Assembly (NCBI RefSeq): GCF_008801835.1
Contig: NZ_VZOW01000013.1
Span: 62,001 to 126,000, forward strand
Origin: Cupriavidus pauculus
GTDB lineage: Bacteria; Pseudomonadota; Gammaproteobacteria; Burkholderiales; Burkholderiaceae
Length of the DNA: 64,000 nt
Direction: 5' to 3'
The notes below the pieces were generated by a model. The model was not told the DNA's origin and did no database searches. It saw only the letters and a list, made by a program, of their open reading frames with translations. The position numbers and the translations under genes are program-made. Numbering within the stretch: the first letter of the stretch is position 1; every line of letters starts with the position of its first letter. Positions 61,528 to 64,000 of the stretch are shown in pieces.

Positions 61528-61813
61528 CAATGGAGTGTCGGTGCAGGGCGCGGAGCCGAGGCAACGGACACGCGTCTGGAACTGGTCAACGGGCCGCTCG
61601 CAGCCAAAAACTGGCGAACAGATGAATTGCCCGGAAAATCAAAGACTTGGATTCTACCACCAGAGTCCCGGCGACGGACATCGGCGCGCCAGGCAGTATT
61701 GCGGTCCGCCATGTCAAGCGCATGTCAACAGCGTGTCACACAAGCTCGCGAGCATAGCGCGCCGGCCGAGCGCCGCTACGACCATGACACCAGACCACAC
61801 CCTACGATCACCC

Positions 61814-63412
61814 ATGACCGCCACCCAGCCCAGCGACAGCACCCGCCGCAGCTTTTTGCGCACCTCCAGCCGCTTTCTCGGCCTTGGCGCCGGCGTGGCC
61901 GTGCTGGGGCCATCGGCGCTGGCCGCCCCGGCCGTGATCTCGGCGAGCCGCCCCGGCGCGCCCGACGGCATCCAGTTGGGCGATCCGTCGGACGACGGCC
62001 TTGTAGTGTGGGCCCGTGCCGAGCGCCAATCGCGCATGGTGGTCGAATATGCCACCGCGCCGGACTTCCGCAATGCCACGCGGATTTCTGGCCCGCTGGC
62101 CAGCAGCGAGACCGATTTCACGGCGCGCACCCAGCTTACCGGCCTGCTGCCGGGCCAGCAGTACCACGTGCGCGTGGCGTTCGAAAACCCGGGCGAGCGC
62201 CGCGGCCTGGGCGCATGGATGGAAGGCGGCTTCCGCACCCGCGCACTGACGGCCGACCGCCCGATCCGCTTCGTGTGGTCCGGCGACACGGTGGGCCAGG
62301 GCTGGGGCATCAATCCGGACCTTGGCGGCATGCGCATCTACGAAGCCATGCGCCAGCGCAATCCCGATTTCTTCATCCACAGTGGCGACACGATCTACGC
62401 CGACAGTCCGATCAGCGCCGAGCAGAAGGCCGAGGACGGACGGATCTGGCGCAATGTGGTGACCGAGGAAGTCAGCAAGGTGGCCGAAACGCTGAAGGAA
62501 TTCCGCGGACGGCATCGCTACAACATGATGGACGTCAATGTGCGCCGCTTCGCGAGCCAGGTCCCGCAGATCTGGCAATGGGACGACCACGAGGTGACCA
62601 ACAACTGGTCCGACTCGAAAGACCTGTCGGCTGACGCGCGCTACACCGAAAAGGACGTGCGCCTGCTGGTGGCGCGCGGCAGCCGCGCGTTCCTGGAAAA
62701 CGCGCCAATGCGCTGGCACCGCCAGGGTCTGGCCGAGCGCGTGCATCGCAAGATCGCCTACGGTCCGCTGCTGGACGTGTTCGTGCTCGACATGCGCAGC
62801 TTTCGCGGCCCGAACGGCTACAACCGCGAGGCGACCGAAAGCGCCGCCACCGCATTCCTGGGCAATGCGCAGATCGATTGGCTGATGGCAGAGCTGGAAG
62901 CGTCGCAGGCCACATGGAAGGTCATCGCCGCCGACATGCCGATCGGTCTTGGCGTGCCCGACGGCAAGGACGCGCAAGGCCGTGAACGATGGGAAGCGAT
63001 CGCCAACGGCAACGGCCCCGCGCTGGGCCGCGAACTGGAAACCGCCCGGCTGTTGTCGCGCATCAAGGCAGCGGGACTGCGCAACGTGGTGTGGCTGACC
63101 GCCGACGTGCACTACTGCGCGGCCCATCACTATGCGCCCGAGCGCGCGGTGTATCAGGATTTCGACCCGTTCTGGGAATTCGTCGCGGGCCCGCTCAACG
63201 CCGGCAGCTTCGGACCGAATCCGCTCGACAACACGTTCGGCCCGCGCATCGTCTACCAGAAGGCGCCGACGGCGCAGAACATGTCGCCGTTTGCCGGCTT
63301 CCAGTTCTTCGGCGAAGTCAATATCGATCCCGCGTCGCGGGCGATGACGGTCGATCTGCGCGACATGAACGGCGTGTCGCAATTCCAGCAGACACTGCCG
63401 GCGCAGGCCTGA
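61814..63412 (+). CDS. Tat-exported PhoD-like alkaline phosphatase
   Basis: 532 residues from ATG 61814. The twin-arginine signal STRRSFLRTSSRFLGLGAGVAVLGPSALAAPA is clear. An N-terminal fibronectin-like domain (about 40-140) precedes the metallophosphatase with FVWSGDTVGQGWG, DFFIHSGDTIYAD, WQWDDHEVTNNW and VVWLTADVHYCAAHHY. PhoD enzymes hydrolyse phosphodiesters and monoesters with Ca2+/Fe3+ in the periplasm. No Pho box was identified upstream. Confidence 0.92.
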   Translation: MTATQPSDSTRRSFLRTSSRFLGLGAGVAVLGPSALAAPAVISASRPGAPDGIQLGDPSDDGLVVWARAERQSRMVVEYATAPDFRNATRISGPLASSETDFTARTQLTGLLPGQQYHVRVAFENPGERRGLGAWMEGGFRTRALTADRPIRFVWSGDTVGQGWGINPDLGGMRIYEAMRQRNPDFFIHSGDTIYADSPISAEQKAEDGRIWRNVVTEEVSKVAETLKEFRGRHRYNMMDVNVRRFASQVPQIWQWDDHEVTNNWSDSKDLSADARYTEKDVRLLVARGSRAFLENAPMRWHRQGLAERVHRKIAYGPLLDVFVLDMRSFRGPNGYNREATESAATAFLGNAQIDWLMAELEASQATWKVIAADMPIGLGVPDGKDAQGRERWEAIANGNGPALGRELETARLLSRIKAAGLRNVVWLTADVHYCAAHHYAPERAVYQDFDPFWEFVAGPLNAGSFGPNPLDNTFGPRIVYQKAPTAQNMSPFAGFQFFGEVNIDPASRAMTVDLRDMNGVSQFQQTLPAQA

Positions 63413-63460
63413 AGCGCGCCGCCGGGGCGACGCGGACCGGCACTGCGCGGCGGCAAGGCA

Positions 63461-64000
63461 TCAGTCGCTCTTGATGTTGTTGTCCTTGATGACCTTGCCC
63501 CACTTCACATAGTCGCCCTGCATGCGCGCGGCCAGCTGATCGGCCGGCAGATAAGAAGCCACGGTGCCGGCGCCGAGCATCTTCTGCTGCACGGTCGGAT
63601 CGGCCAACGCACCCTTGAGCGCAGCCGACAACTTGGCGACCACGTCCTTCGGCGTGCCGGCAGGCGCCAGCAGCGCGCCCCACGACGTCGCGTCGAATCC
63701 CGGGAAACCCTGCTCGGCCACGGTCTTGACATCGGGCGCAAACGACACGCGCTTGATCGACCCGACCGCGATCGGGCGCAGCTTGCCGGCCTTGATATGC
63801 GGCAGCGCGGCGATCATGTCGGAGAACATCATCGGCACCTGTCCGGCCAGCAGGTCGGAAATCGCCGGTGCGCTGCCCTTGTACGGCACGTGCTGCACAT
63901 CGAAATGACCCAAATTCTTCAGCAGCTCCGTCGACAGATGCCCGAAGCTGCCATTGCCGGCGCTGGTGTAGTTCATCTTGCCCGGGCTGGCCTTGGCCTT
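63461..64000 (-). CDS. Bug-family (TctC-like) tripartite tricarboxylate receptor, 5' end outside window
   Basis: The C-terminal part of about 180 residues. YTSAGNGSFGHLSTELLKN, FDVQHVPYKGSAPAISDLLAGQVPMMFSD, LRPIAVGS and AEQGFPGFDATSWGALLAPAGTPKDVV are hallmarks of the Bug periplasmic binding proteins, greatly expanded in Cupriavidus, Bordetella and relatives. The start and signal peptide lie past 64,000 on the minus strand. Ligand unknown. Confidence 0.92.
   Translation of the reverse strand, partial: KAKASPGKMNYTSAGNGSFGHLSTELLKNLGHFDVQHVPYKGSAPAISDLLAGQVPMMFSDMIAALPHIKAGKLRPIAVGSIKRVSFAPDVKTVAEQGFPGFDATSWGALLAPAGTPKDVVAKLSAALKGALADPTVQQKMLGAGTVASYLPADQLAARMQGDYVKWGKVIKDNNIKSD

Overview
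The window has two parts of very different origin. Positions 1 to about 20,130 are AT-rich and belong to an integrated mobile element whose left end lies outside the window. The rest is GC-rich chromosome. Gene content there (orn, an M48 protease and rsgA; pmbA, darP and mog; gluQ, thyA-folA, egtB-egtD, Bug-type binding protein) suggests a betaproteobacterium of the Burkholderiales, most like Cupriavidus or Ralstonia. That assignment is inference from gene order and codon use.

The element carries three leftward units in 36-6988: a methyltransferase-led set of overlapping small genes, an RHH regulator with an SF3 helicase, and a lone small gene. A rightward unit follows: an unknown gene, two tandem candidate small RNAs, and a DotA/TraY conjugation protein. 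A 1529-residue protein with internal duplications, an H-NS-like protein and an excisionase-like wHTH gene fill the right end. Two copies of an undescribed structured intergenic sequence (640-757 and 11,950-12,100) show compensatory base changes. The element ends beside a complete tRNA-Arg(CCU) gene interrupted by a 211-nt group I intron. About 215 bp further, the host's own tRNA-Arg(CCU) is cut in its anticodon arm with only the 5' half left. The element therefore appears to break the host tRNA and to supply a replacement whose intron sits at the anticodon-loop position where the host gene is split.

The chromosome from 20,417 to 40,661 is a peptide-export locus. It holds six short precursors with a double-glycine leader, a peptidase-containing ABC exporter with two cyclic-nucleotide-binding-like domains, a parvulin, an HlyD adaptor and a TolC-type lipoprotein. 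With them are a double-FHA membrane protein, a Ser/Thr kinase, a PP2C phosphatase, a sigma-54 activator without a sensor domain, an LRAT-fold protein, a secreted SUMF1 protein and two DUF4399 proteins. Sigma-54-type promoters lie in front of three precursor transcription units, matching the activator at the end of the exporter operon. The mature regions of three precursors are unusually rich in Asn and Gln. The likely logic is that phosphorylation controls a sigma-54 burst of peptide synthesis and its export across both membranes.

From 41,512 to 64,000 the genes are mostly housekeeping: two DEAD-box helicases, ergothioneine synthesis (egtB, egtD), a TerC-family protein behind a yybP-ykoY (Mn2+) riboswitch, thyA-folA, pmbA, darP-mog, an AEC transporter, orn, an M48 protease, rsgA, a small zinc-ribbon protein, a CobD-like protein, pirin with a divergent LysR regulator, gluQ, a Tat-exported PhoD-like phosphatase, and a Bug-type solute-binding protein cut by the window end.
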